The position numbers and the translations under genes are program-made. 64,000 nt of DNA. Origin: Pegoplata infirma. Lineage: Eukaryota; Arthropoda; Insecta; Diptera; Anthomyiidae. Shown here one piece after another: positions 9,923 to 20,454 of the stretch. Position 1 is the first letter of the stretch. Every line of letters starts with the position of its first letter. The notes beneath the pieces are model-generated. The model was not told the origin of the DNA and searched no databases. It saw only the letters and a program-made list of their open reading frames with translations. The stretch covers positions 63,496,844-63,560,843 of the forward strand of contig OY992540.1 of NCBI GenBank assembly GCA_963921195.1, read 5' to 3'.

Positions 9923-12010
9923 TAGAGTGGCCATAGTAGAAATTTTTTTGAAAAGTTAAAGTGTTCGCACTGAAAAATGTGAGGTTGGGGATAAAAATAA
10001 TTATGCATATTTAAAAAAAATTTTTTTTTGTTCCGAGTACCTCCGGGTTGAGCCTAAAGTTTGAAAAACGGATTACAAGGGAAAAATATGACTTTTTTTT
10101 AATTTTCTCAATTTTTTGATATTTTAAGTACAGTTTGAATTCAAATGGTCACTGAATTTTTATTAAGAGTTAACTGTCTATCAAATAAGGTGTTAAAAAT
10201 TAAAATCGGTTGAAAATTAGCCGAGTTATGACAACTTCCCCCGGCAACTAACGTGTGGCAAACCACCTGATCAAGGAATTCGAGAACCATTTTTGAAATT
10301 TATTGAAATTATCTACTGTAATTATTTTTTTTTATTCCTCAAGTTCCAATGTACTAAGAAGATACATATTTTTCATATTGCGTTTTGCTAACTTGTTTTA
10401 AATAAATGCTAAACTGGTCTGAATTTTTCAACACTATTTTCAAATCTCAAATTTTAAATTTTTATTTTTTTTTGTTAAAGAAATTTTAAAAAATCGGCTA
10501 TTGGAGTTTAGGGATTTGTTAAGCACATATAAAGGAATAAAAACCCCAAAAAATGTAGGGTTTGTTGTTTTCATTTGGCTATTACAGTGATGTAATTTCG
10601 GCGGATTTCGGGAAAGTAGTGATTTTTGGCCCTTTTTTAGCTTTTATTTATTTTTTTTTGGTTTTTTTTACAAACTTGATATGTTTTGGACCGAATTATA
10701 TCAACACGAGATAGAATACTTCAATTTGCAAAATTAGGGCGAAATTGACACCTAAAAAATTGCCCCTGTTAAGGGTCAAAGGTCAAATTTTAGAAAATTT
10801 TTAATTTTTAAACATTAACAGATTTTCTGAGTGGAAATATATGAAACTACTTGATGTCATTTTAAAAGGTCTTAACATATGTCTTTTTATTTAAATTCAG
10901 AATATTAACCCTTTAGTGATGGTGGGGCCTATTCGACCCTTTGAACAAAATACACTTACATTATCTCCATTAAATTAAAAAAATTATAGGCCCCGACAGC
11001 ACTTAAGGGTTAAATTTCTAAATTTTAATTATTTGACATTTAGTTTAGACCAATTTAAATAACATCAAGTAGATTCAGAAAAATCCGCCCAGCAAATCTG
11101 ATAATGTTTAAAAATTAAAAATTCTCTAAAATTTGACCTTTGACCCTTAACAGGGGCAATTTTTTATATCTCAATTTCGCCCTAATTTTGCGAATTGAAG
11201 TATTCTATCTCGTGTTGATATAATTCGGTCCAAAACATATCAAGTTTGTAAAAAAAACCAAAAAAAAATAAATAAAAGCTAAAAAAGGGCCAAAAATCAC
11301 TACTTTCCCGAAATCCGCCGAAATTACATCACTGTAATAGCCAAATGAAAACAGCAAACCCTACAATTTTTGGGGTTTTTATTCCTTTATATGTGCTTAA
11401 CAAATCCCTAAACTCCAATAGCCGATTTTTTAAAATTTCTTTAACAAAAAAAATAAAAATTTAAAATTGGAGATTTGAAAATAGTGTTGAAAAATTCAGA
11501 CCACTTTAGCATTTATTTAAAACAAGTTAGCAAAACGCAATATGAAAAATATGTATCTTCTTAATACATTGGAACTTGAGGAATAAAAAAAATTAATTAC
11601 AGTAGATAATTTCAATAAATTTCAAAAATGGGGCTCGAATTCCTTGATCAGGTGGTTTGCCACACGTTAGTTGCCGGGGGAAGTTGTCATAACTCGGCTA
11701 ATTTTCAACCGATTTTAATTTTTAACATCTTATTTGATAGACAATTAACTCTTAATCAAAATTCAGTGACCATTTGAATTCAAACTGTACTTAAAATATC
11801 AAAAAAATTGAGAAAATGAAAAAAAAGTCATATTTTTCCCTTGTAATCCGTTTTTCAAATTTTAGGCTCAACCCGGAGGTACTCGGAACAAAAAAAAAAT
11901 TTTTTTTAAATATGCATAATTATTTTTATACCCAACCTCACATTTTTCAGTGCGAACACTTATGGATTTAACATTTTTTAATTTTTCTATATAACGCTAT
12001 GGCCAGTCTA
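9923..12010. mobile_element. 2.1-kb hAT-type palindromic (fold-back) element
   Basis: Ends TAGAGTGGCCATAG and, inverted, TAGACTGGCCATAG. Perfect 8-bp direct repeats ATATACAC lie at 9915-9922 and 12011-12018; 8-bp duplications with TAGNG ends are typical of hAT. The two halves are inverted copies over nearly the whole length: ccgagtacctccgggttgag near 10035 pairs with ctcaacccggaggtactcgg near 11868, and tttgacctttgacccttaac near 11130 pairs with its complement near 10780. The loop near 10920-11010 is asymmetric. No transposase frame remains. Confidence 0.9.
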
Positions 12011-12471
12011 ATATACACTTGCTGTTTCCCTAAATAGTTTGTTGTTCCATTTGAGCGAAATCGGTTCAGCGGTTCAAAAATTATGAAAGAAAAAGTAAGG
12101 ACACCTCGAAAATTTTGGTACATTCAATATAACCTAAAATTTCAAAACGCTTTGATTCGGCGCCTGGTTGATGTAAACAGAATTGATCACCGAATGGTAT
12201 TTAAACAAATACAAACATATTTTTTTACAAAAAAAAAAAAAAAAATTTTACCAAAAAAATTTTTTGTGCGATTTTTTTTTTTTTGGAAATAAACTTTTTC
12301 TACTTTGTGGAGGGTATTAATACATTCGGCATGGTCGAATTTAACTTTTTTACTTGTTTTTAAAATACAACCTTTTTTTTTAGATCTTTGCAAATGATCT
12401 GAGGTCTAGAAATTCTCTTAAAATTTGGGGTATCGGGCGACATGGCGATATTTAAAGATAAAAATTATGTA

Positions 12472-12600
12472 AAACAAGTATAAAAATTAAATGCGACTTG
12501 GTCAAATTTTAAGTTTCTTATAACCAATTCACACCTAAAAAGACAGCTTTTCATTAAAATCGGAGATTTTCGGAAATACTACAACAGTATTTGAATTTTT
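12472..12600 (+). mobile_element. mini-me-like left-end fragment
   Basis: aaaacaagtataaaaattaa, then tgcgacttggtcaaatttt, resembles the family left end with a decayed hairpin. It runs into another element at 12611. Confidence 0.55.
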
Positions 12601-12610
12601 CCAACTATTT

Positions 12611-14242
12611 TTTATACCCTCCAACCACAGTATGGGGGTATACTCACTTTGTCATTCCGTGTGTAACGCATTAAAATATCAGTCTTGGACCCCATAAAGT
12701 AAATATATTATTGATCAGTGATCCATTCTAAGGCTTCCTACACTCAAAATAAATTCTCTGTCCAATCAGCAGAAAAGTCTGCTGAAAATACCCCCATTTT
12801 GAGCCATATGAGAAATCCGCTGATTTTAGCAGACTCGGTTTGCTAAATTTCTGTAGTGATAACCTGGGTTGAATCAGCAGATCAATCTGTCAAGACAGCA
12901 GAAAAATCTGCTGATTTCAGCAGAAAAATATGCTGATTTCAGCAGAAAAACTGCTAATTTCAGCAGAAAAATCTGCTAATATCGGCTAAGAAATTTATGA
13001 TTTAAGCAGAAAAATGTTAAATTACACCTAGTTTGAGCCAATTGATATGTTTTCTGTAAAAATATCTTTTTTCAAAAAAACAGTTTTGTATAAAATTGGA
13101 AAAAAAAATATATATATTTAACAACTTTATAAAATTCTTAACATGAACGAACAAGAAAAAAATAACGGAATGTCGAAATAGACACACATGAAAGAATAGA
13201 AAGCAAAAATTACACAACATAAACACTTATAATAAGAAAACAAAATAAAACAAATAAAAAAACACACACGTGAAACAAATGAAAAAAAAAATAGCAAAAC
13301 ACAAGGGTGGTTTTGAATTTTGTATTGAACGCCGTACAATGTACGGTTTGCGTGCATGAACTGAAGAACTTCTCTTCTTGAAAGGCAGCAACAAACTGGC
13401 AAGCTGAAAAAAATATCTTTGTATTAATTTTTTGTTTGTGTTCTTTTGTATTATATATTATTAAAGCTGACATATTTTGTGATGCATTTAAGCGGGAGCT
13501 ATTAATACTTTAATTTTCAGATAGTACTTTAATTTTTAGATAGTGACATTTGATTTTATTTTTGCGGGACCGACATTTAACAAAATACTTCAAAAAAATA
13601 TAACAAAAAATATCTGCCAAATTAGCAAAATAATCTGCTGAAAATCTGCACAAAAACTTTGTGAAACTTAGCAGACAGAATCAGCAAAAGTTCTGCAAAA
13701 TTTCTGTTGTTTTCAGAAATTGAATAGCAGAGAATAATGCTAAAATATTCATTTTAGCAGAAAAATCTGCTAAAAATTTGTTATTCTAAATTGAAAGTCA
13801 TTTTATAAATTTTTCGACAGAGGTTTTCTTTTGAGTGTAGCTATGTGCGTCTGTCCGTCCGTCCGTCTGTGGAAGACACGATACAGTCCAAAGTAAAAGA
13901 GCTAGACTCCTAAAGTTTAGCACGAATATGTCTTATGGTATTGGGCTGGTTAAGTTCGAACATGGGCAAAATCGGATCAGGGGAAAAAAAGTTCCCCTCT
14001 TAAGAACTAAACAAAACTCTAAAAAAAGCCATTTTTATAGGTTTTTTTGTACTTTTGCTTAGCAAACGAAATATTTTATGTCAAAAGAAGTTCAAAGTCT
14101 TGCAGTTGGATCAAAGAAGGTTGTCTCCCACCGCCGTAAAAGCCCCCCCCCCCCAAAAAAAAAAAAAGACGCCCCAGTTTTTTTAACGTGTTGGAGGGTA
14201 TAAAAGATTCGGCACAGCCGAATTTAACACTCTCACTTGTTT
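12611..14242 (-). mobile_element. mini-me/Helentron-like element, subfamily 2, minus strand
   Basis: On the minus strand: left end acaagtgagagtgttaaatt (14220-14242), hairpin ttcggctgtgccgaa, tataccctccaa, a body at 13880-14160, the GTCY run (13850-13872), then TA-rich core and the terminal tataccctccaac region near 12613. Interrupted at a TA by the CACTCAAAA element at 12741-13837. A C-run followed by an A-run near 14140-14167 is low-complexity. Confidence 0.85.
12741..13837. mobile_element. CACTCAAAA-ended TIR element 2
   Basis: Same ends and sub-terminal sequence as the element at 8523-9182 (gagccatatgagaaat, tagcagac.cggtttgctaaat), with TA duplications at 12739-12740 and 13838-13839. 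The host mini-me-like element reads continuously when it is removed. It is 440 bp longer than copy 1 and has no tRNA-like part. Instead it carries a less AT-rich segment at about 13310-13410 that I cannot identify. Confidence 0.8.
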
Positions 14243-14378
14243 TTTTTTTTAATTTGAGAATTTTTCGAAAACAAACTTAATTTTAGATTTCTCTGAGTGG
14301 AGTATCAAAATCGGACCGGTTTCGCTTTTATTCAAATTCGGTTATTCAAAAAACCGAAATTTAATGTCTGTTTAACTG

Positions 14379-14928
14379 CACAGAAAAAATATGGAGAAAC
14401 AAATTTGAGTAATCACTTGTTTAAATTTAAAAACAAAAATTGAGTAATTTTTTAATTGACGCAATTAAAAATTTACTTAAAAATTTAAAAACAATTTAAG
14501 TAAATAATTTAATAAAAATTTAATAGTTTTTTAATTTTTTTTTAGCTCCCATAGTTTTTAGAATTCTCGTTAAGTTTATAGTTTTTTGTGTATGTATATG
14601 AAAGTTTGTAATCGTTTTTATAAATTTTTCCTATGTCTTTGAGACCTAAATAGTATGTTTTGTAAAGTTTGAAAAAACATTTTTTTTTTTTTTTTTAAAA
14701 GATTTAAAACTTTTTTAAACTTTAAAAAAAATTTAATGGATAAATTTTGAGTAAATTTTTAATTGACACAATTAAAAATTTACTCAATTTTTTTTTTTCA
14801 AACATTTAATAAATTTTTATTAAAAATTTACTTAATACTATTAAAATGTTTACTGGTGCAAAATTGAGTAATTTTTTACTCAATAGTATTAAAAATTTAC
14901 TCAAATATTTTTTTTATTTTTTTCTGTG
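14379..14928. mobile_element. Palindromic MITE with CACAGAAAAAA ends
   Basis: Starts CACAGAAAAAATA and ends with the complement TATTTTTTTCTGTG; TG occurs at both flanks. The interior is built of repeated ttgagtaattttt / aaaaatttactcaa words in both orientations, so the element can fold on itself. No coding potential. Confidence 0.6.
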
Positions 14929-15249
14929 TGACATTAAAAAAATTTTAATGACTTGGGTCTAAAATTTTAAGCCATATTTGTCAAAAAAAAATCGAAATTT
15001 CCGTAAAAAATTGGCATCTTTGGTCCAAAATCATGGTTTTGGAATTTTTAAAAATATTTTTTTTTTTTTCATTTTCATTTTGAATTTAAAAATCCTACAA
15101 AAAAATAAAAAAAAAAAATTTTGACAGGGGCGTTGTTTTAAGGGGGGGCAAGGTTGGGGGAGGGGTCGGTTAGCTGGGGTGACTCCTTGGCCCTCACGGT
15201 ATATGTTTACAAGTTCATTTTTGTCTGCTTTGTGCACTTAAGTACTATA
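14929..15249. other. Low-complexity sequence with a G-rich patch
   Basis: T- and A-rich sequence with a short G-rich patch (about 15122-15190). Nothing recognisable as a gene. Confidence 0.4.
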
Positions 15250-15762
15250 GTTTTATAATTATTTAAATTATTTTTTTATCCACGCCCTTAAAAGAGGGGC
15301 GGGGCAAAAAAAAGCGATATTTTTTAGTCTCCTGGGTCCAAGCGCAGGACCTTAAACTTCTACGAACATAAAAATGTCTCATTTGGTTCACAAAAATACA
15401 AAAAAACGCAAAAAAAAAATAGCATTTTTAAGAGGTTGGTTTAGTTCTTCAAGGGGGAACTTTTTTCCCCCTAGTCCGATTTGGCCCATTTCCGAACTTA
15501 ACCTGCCTAGGATCATAAGACATATTTATGCCAAACTTGAGGGATCTAGCTCTTTTATTTTGGACTGCATCGTGTTAACTACAGACGGACGGACAGACAG
15601 ACAGACGGACGGACGGACGGACGGACATCGCTAGAATGTCTTAGAATCGATCACTGATCAATAATATATATACTTTATGGGGTCCCCGACCGATATTTCG
15701 ATGCGTTACATACGGAATGACAAAGTGAGTATACCCCCATACTGTAGTTGGAGGGTATAAAA
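15250..15762 (+). mobile_element. mini-me/Helentron-like element, subfamily 2
   Basis: Lacks the left hairpin but keeps the body (tggtttagttcttcaag, cccctagtccgatttg, gaacttaacctgcctagg), an extended ACGG/ACAG run (15586-15625), the core catcgctagaatgtcttag, a TA run and the end ttggagggtataaaa. The frame that reads through it at 15374-15634 is a by-product of the repeat and not a gene. Confidence 0.85.
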
Positions 15763-16009
15763 ATATATATTTTTAACATTAATTTTAAAATAAATGGTTT
15801 ATTTTTTTTTTAAATAGGTTTATTCTAGCTCAAGATCATTATTCTGTTGGTAACCCTTGCGAAATAATGTAAGAGACAAAAAAGTTAAAAGAAAGTATGA
15901 GGTGAGGTTGAGTTTGCTAGAAATTCAATTGTAGTGTTGAAAATTGTCAAACTTTATTATATAACTTCGATGAATAAAAAAATTTTATGAAAAAAAAAAA
16001 TTGTAGTTT

Positions 16010-16600
16010 AACAAAATAATTATGTTACGTTTTATTTACCATCTGGTGAAAATCGCTTTTATTCACCAGCAGGTGAGTTATTATTCAAGTTACAAATCGA
16101 AGTTGCAAACCTTTTTGGTTTTAAGAAAATCAAAACAGTGGCCCATACCAAAGAAAAATAAAATTTCTATTTTAACAAAAGTTTTATTTTAAATTTCAAA
16201 TTTTCTATACATTTTTTGAAAGTCGATTTTAAAAACAAAAACAATGGCCCTTACCACAAGAAAACAAAAAGTCTATTTTAACAAAAGTTTTATTTTAAAT
16301 TTCAAATTTTCAATACATTTTTTCAAAGTCGATTTAAAAAAAAAATACAATTTGTATGGAAATAGAATTAAAAGCTCATTTTAAATTTATTTTATTTTCT
16401 TGTGGTAAGGCTGAATTGGTTTGGAAATAAAATAAAAAGTCTGTTTTAAATTTATTTTATTTTTCTGTGGTAAGGCTGAGTAATTCTTATTTTATTTTTT
16501 GTTTGTCGATAGCTTATATAGTCAAACTGATGTGGCATCCTTCATCATTTTTATAATTAGATACAAGTCTAAAACCATTATCATGTTAAATAAAAACTCG
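16010..16600 (+). repeat. Dispersed repeat R, copy 1, with internal MITE
   Basis: Contains aattatgttac, the paired motifs accatctggtga and caccagcaggtga, and gttacaaatcgaagtt; copies 2 and 3 are at 20455-20660 and 34187-34420. Between about 16139 and 16483 it has extra sequence, absent from the other copies, with inverted ends around cataccaaagaaaaataaa / ttttctgtggtaagg and a duplicated inner part (ttaacaaaagttttatttta twice). This looks like a MITE inserted into copy 1. Confidence 0.65.
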
Positions 16601-17180
16601 CAGTTAGTGCGCATTTTCATTGTTAACTAGTGTAATTTCTTACAAAAAATAACAAATTTAATTTTCAATCAACCAATTAGCCTTTTACTGTAAATACCTC
16701 ATCTAATCATACAACAATTCCAAATTATTGATATACTGCACTGCTCCAAGCACTAAAAATTTAATAAAACAATCAATAATACTATATACAAAAAACCAAT
16801 TTGTTTTACACACATACATACACACAAAATGCCAATTTAAAATTTTTATTTTTTTTTAATATTGTTTAACATTTTCTTTTTTGTTGTTATTAAAACAATT
16901 GAAACATTTATACATCAATAGATACATTAGATTTCTATACTCATACATACAAAAACATCACAAAATTTGGCATTCTAGGCCAAACTAACAACATAGTGCA
17001 ACCAACAATACACATGTTAAGTGTTTTTTTTTTTTATATTGAAATCTTCTATAGAAAAATTCAAAAATGTATGTCTTTCTTATGAATTGAATTCAGTTCA
17101 ATTGAATTGAATATCATATATGCAAGCATAGTATGATTTCTTTTTTTTGTTTAAATATTTATTATCTTTTGTTATTGCAG
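16601..17180. other. AT-rich sequence ending in a splice acceptor
   Basis: AT-rich intron-like sequence immediately before the first recognised exon; it ends in tttgttattgcag (17168-17180), a good 3' splice site with pyrimidine tract. No repeat family was recognised. Confidence 0.6.
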
Positions 17181-17410
17181 ATTTCAATATGCAAGATGAA
17201 GCCTCAATACCTGAGGACATTATTGACCAACAACATCTACAAGAAATAATAGACAAACAACAACAAGGTGGTGGTGGCAAACAACAAAAGAAGAAAGGTG
17301 TCAGTGCCATTGCTAGTGTTGGTATCGATATTGGTGGTAATGGTGATGGTGATATTATTGATGTTAACTTGCCATATGATGATACTGATACAGATGCAGA
17401 AGTTGATATT
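17181..17410 (+). CDS. Internal exon of an unrecognised low-complexity protein (first visible exon)
   Basis: Bounded by tttgttattgcag and the strong donor gtaagt at 17411. It starts with the last two bases of a codon (phase 1) and then holds 76 whole codons, ending at a codon boundary (phase 0). The peptide begins FNMQDEASIPEDIIDQQ, continues with a Gln/Gly/Lys stretch (QQQGGGGKQQKKK) and ends in an acidic segment (DDTDTDAEVDI). No known domain. The frame also extends upstream to an ATG at 17147, but that start lies inside the acceptor region, so I treat the exon as internal. The phase-0 end matches the start of the exon at 28108, 10.7 kb downstream. Earlier exons, including any start codon, were not found. 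Confidence 0.75.
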
Positions 17411-17609
17411 GTAAGTATTATAAGGTCATTTTATATAGATTTATATGTAATTGCACTATGGGATAGGGTTTATAAACAAATTGAGTTTAAACTTGAAAAC
17501 AACTTTTTTTCCCATTGGCTTTAACGTAATACGAAAGTACACCATTAAATGGAGAATATCATCAAAGGGTTTTAAAATTTTTAATTTCCTTCAATGGCGT
17601 CAAAACACT

Positions 17610-17827
17610 ATAATAAAAATGCCTGCGAATTATGTACTCTTGTCCAAAACATTAAATCATGATAACGTTTTTCTAAAGTTTGGGTGTATTCATATGTCTC
17701 TAGAAAATAAAATTCAGTCCAAACCAAAAGAGCTGTAAATTTGGTATTTAAGCAAAAAAAGTGTTTTTCCATTTTGGAGAGTAAACAAAACTCGGCACCG
17801 AAGACTTTAAAACTCTCACTTGTTTTT
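17610..17827 (-). mobile_element. mini-me-like element, subfamily 3, left half
   Basis: Minus strand: aacaagtgagagttttaaag, hairpin cttcggtgccgag, then a body shared with 29750-30117 and 42398-42690 (agctcttttggtttgg, acccaaac, atgatttaatg, aagagtacataattcgcagg). No GTCY run or right end. Confidence 0.75.
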
Positions 17828-19093
17828 TGTACATTTGTTAAACAAATGGAACACTTTCATGTCAAAGAAGAATTTTTGGTAAAAAGCAATAGAAAAAAAA
17901 AAATATTTTTTCATTTCTGAAAAACAAAATTATGATTAAACAAGTAGAAAAGTTAAATTCGACTTGGCCGAATCTATGAATATCCTCCACAATGCCCTTT
18001 TTAAGTGATAGTAAATTTTCTAACGTGAAAAAGACTACAGTTTTTATTATAAATATTTTATTTTGTGTAAAAAAAACTTTTTTTACATAATTTAAAAAAA
18101 AATAAAAATAATTTACATTTTTTTTTTTTGAGTGTAAAATTTTTTTTGAGTGTATTTTTTTTTTAGTGTAAAAATATTTTTGAGTTGCCAATGTTTTTAA
18201 AACATGTTTAACGGGTTTCAACACGTGGATTTAAGGTAAAACTAATCTGAAATTCACGGTTTTGCAAAAACCTTTTGAACCACTGGACTGATTTGGCTGA
18301 AATTCGAAACGAAGCAGGCCAGAAGAAAGACAAATCTGTGTGACAAGCGTCAGCGTCCTCAGAATTGCCTTTCGAAGGTAAGCATGTTTTTTATCTCTTA
18401 CATTCACGAAAACCCTTGCGGAAATTCAGTCTTTTGCTCATAACTTTTGAACCACTGGACCGATACTGGATTGCAATACCAACCCGGCAAGGTAAATGCC
18501 TAACACATATGCCAAACTTCAGGAGCCTGCGTAAAGTCTTTCGAAAGTTAGCCTGTTTTCAACAGACAGACAGACGGACGGGCGGACACCGCTAGATTGT
18601 CTTAAAATCGACCAAGGGTCATGAATATATGAGGCATTCGACACGAAATGACAAGCGAAAAAAACACGTGTACCGTAAACTTCTGAATAGGTTGTATGGA
18701 TAGCCCTATATGTAAATTAGAAAATTGCGTTTTTGGTTTTTCAATTTTTCAAAAACTAGGCTTAGGAGGCGTGGTCAAATATTGGAAAAATGGTCAAATT
18801 TGTGGCGAGTTGCTTTGATTAAATATTTATCACATTAAAACGGAATGAACCACAATTTTAAAAATTTACATTCTTATATAGTTTTGTATGGGCTATCGAT
18901 TAAATTTTTTTTTTTTGGAAAACTTTCAGAACTCGTTCTGAAATTTTCCATTTTTTAAAAAAGTCAATTTATCAAAAATCCGGCCACCTTTTTGTTTAAT
19001 TTTTTTCTTTTTAAGTTTAGATGTTTGTCCATCCACACAAAAAATTCAGACACGCGGTTTTCGTTTTTTTTCGAGAAAATCGCATTTTAAATC

Positions 19094-19232
19094 TCATAAC
19101 AATTTAGTAATTTGCTTGTATTTTCTTGTTTCAACAGTGCGTATGAGTAATATTCATGCAATTAATAATACATACTCATTCGCAACGTTAAAACAAGAAA
19201 ATACAAGCAAATTACAAAATTGTTATGAAATA
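19094..19232. repeat. Small imperfect palindrome
   Basis: cataacaatttagtaatttg at 19101 pairs with caaattacaaaattgttatg at 19210-19229; the arms carry ttgtattttcttgttt and its complement. The centre is around 19160. It lies in the loop of the larger fold-back. Confidence 0.75.
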
Positions 19233-19262
19233 TTATTCTTGTGTATAGTTGACCTGTTATTT

Positions 19263-19664
19263 ATGTTGTTTTATTATTTCGGCTTGAGGTCCTTTATATA
19301 TAATAAATAAAAACTCAAAATTTTATTTATATATTTATTTTATATTTCCCAATATTTCGGCTAAAATCTCTAGCCATCATCAGGGGGATATTTAAATAAA
19401 TAAAAATAAAAGTTCAAAAACTCCGACAAATAACCACTTCACTATTCAAGCTTTCCTTAATTTGAATTAAGGAAAGCTTGAATAGTGAAGTGGTTAATTG
19501 TCGGAGTTTTTGAACTTTTATTTTTATTTATTTAAATATCCCCCTGATGATGGCTAGAGATTTTAGCCGAAATATTGGGAAATATAAAATAAATATATAA
19601 ATAAAATTTTGAGTTTTTATTTATTATTTATAAAGGACCTCAAGCCGAAATAATAAAACAACAT
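19263..19664. repeat. Near-perfect 402-bp palindrome
   Basis: The two halves are inverted copies around a 2-base centre at 19463-19464 (ccttaatt / aattaagg) and match out to atgttgttttattatttcgg / ccgaaataataaaacaacat with few differences. Each arm contains ctgatgatggctagagattt followed by tagccgaaa, a small hairpin between CTGATGA and GAAA. Likely two head-to-head copies of one mobile-element end. Confidence 0.9.
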
Positions 19665-20243
19665 TGTTATGAAATTTAAAATTCAAATGCGATTTTCCCA
19701 AAAAAACGAAAAACGCGTCTCTGAATTTTTTTGTGTGGATGGACAAACATCTAAACTTTAAACAAAAAATTAAAAAAAAAAAAGAAAAAAAGTGGCCGGA
19801 TTTTTGATAAATTGACTTTTTTAAAAACTTGAAAATTTCAGAACGGATTCTGAAAATTTTCAAAATAAAAAATTTTAATCGATAGTCCTACAAAACTATA
19901 TAAGAATGTAAATTTTTGAGATTGTGGTACAATCCGATTTAATGTGATAAATATTTAATCAAGGCAACTCGACACAAATTTTACCATTTTTCCAATATTT
20001 GACCACGCCTTCTAAGCCCAGATTTGAAAATTAGACATATCAAAAACGCAATTTTCATAGTTCAATATAGGGCTATCCAAACAACCTCTTCAGAAATTTA
20101 CGGGACACATGTTTTTCTGTAGCGGGACATTTGGTGTGGAATGCCTCATATATACTTTATGGGGTATTAAACCAATATTTCGAGGTGTTACAAACGGAAT
20201 GACAAACTTATATATACCCTCTATCACTAGAGTGGAGGGTATA

Positions 20244-20454
20244 CATTTTTTTTTTTTTTTGAATATCGAAGAAAAAAATTTTTATATGCAAAACAAATTT
20301 TAATAAAAAAAATTTTTTTTTGATAAAAAAAAAAAATTTTCATGTAAAAAAAAAAATTTGAAAAAAATGGGGAAAAAAAATTTGTTTCAAAAAAAAAAAA
20401 ATTGATGAAAAAAAAATTACAAAAAAAAATTGATAAAAATTTTTTTTTTTTTTT
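20244..20454. repeat. A/T low-complexity tract
   Basis: Runs of A and T with spaced gatgaaaaaaa-type words, the same low-complexity material as at 31100-31610, 34074-34186 and (inverted) 41760-41880. Confidence 0.7.

Larger units (their letters stand above)
8478..12360 (-). mobile_element. mini-me/Helentron-like element on minus strand, multiply interrupted
   Basis: Read on the minus strand it starts near 12360 with the left end (aaacaagtaaaaaag, tcgaccatgccga hairpin, accctccac). It continues to 12019, resumes at 9914, passes a GTCY run (9841-9870) and the core segment ttagaatcgatc-like, then a TA run and tcgaaatatcggt (about 9765). It ends at ataccctccac (8485). Interruptions are an inverted-repeat element (about 8492-9719) and a 2.1-kb hAT-type palindrome (9923-12010). 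The (GTCY)n - core - (TA)n order is the published hallmark of mini-me elements. Confidence 0.75.
18630..20148. mobile_element. 1.5-kb fold-back element inserted in a TA run
   Basis: Ends TGAGGCATTC with ACAC and AAATG just inside, inverted at the right; TA at both flanks. Arms 18630-19090 and 19675-20148 pair over their length (cctatatgtaaattag / cataattcaatatagg region, tgaccacgccttctaag / cttaggaggcgtggtca). The loop between the arms has been replaced by two further palindromes (19094-19230 and 19263-19664). No coding capacity. Confidence 0.85.
17938..20243 (+). mobile_element. mini-me/Helentron-like element, subfamily 1, split by a fold-back
   Basis: Complete left end (aaacaagtagaaaagttaaa, hairpin ttcgacttggccgaa), T-rich ttgagtgtaaa copies, a duplicated taacttttgaaccactgg body, ACAG/ACGG run (18563-18588), core (ccgctagattgtcttaaaat) and a TA run at 18624-18629. 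It resumes at 20149 with atatactttatggggt and ends at agtggagggtata. The interruption is the fold-back at 18630-20148, which sits in the TA run. Confidence 0.9.

Noticed and set aside
14140..14167. C-run plus A-run as a structured or regulatory site
   Set aside because: A homopolymer junction within a mini-me-like element, also prone to sequencing error.
15374..15634. 86-codon frame ending in a DGRTDRQTDGRTDG-type run
   Set aside because: The run is the translated ACGG/ACAG microsatellite of a mini-me-like element.
17147..17180. ATG at 17147 as the start of the gene
   Set aside because: The ATG lies within the T-rich acceptor region just before an excellent gcag splice site, so an internal exon is more likely.
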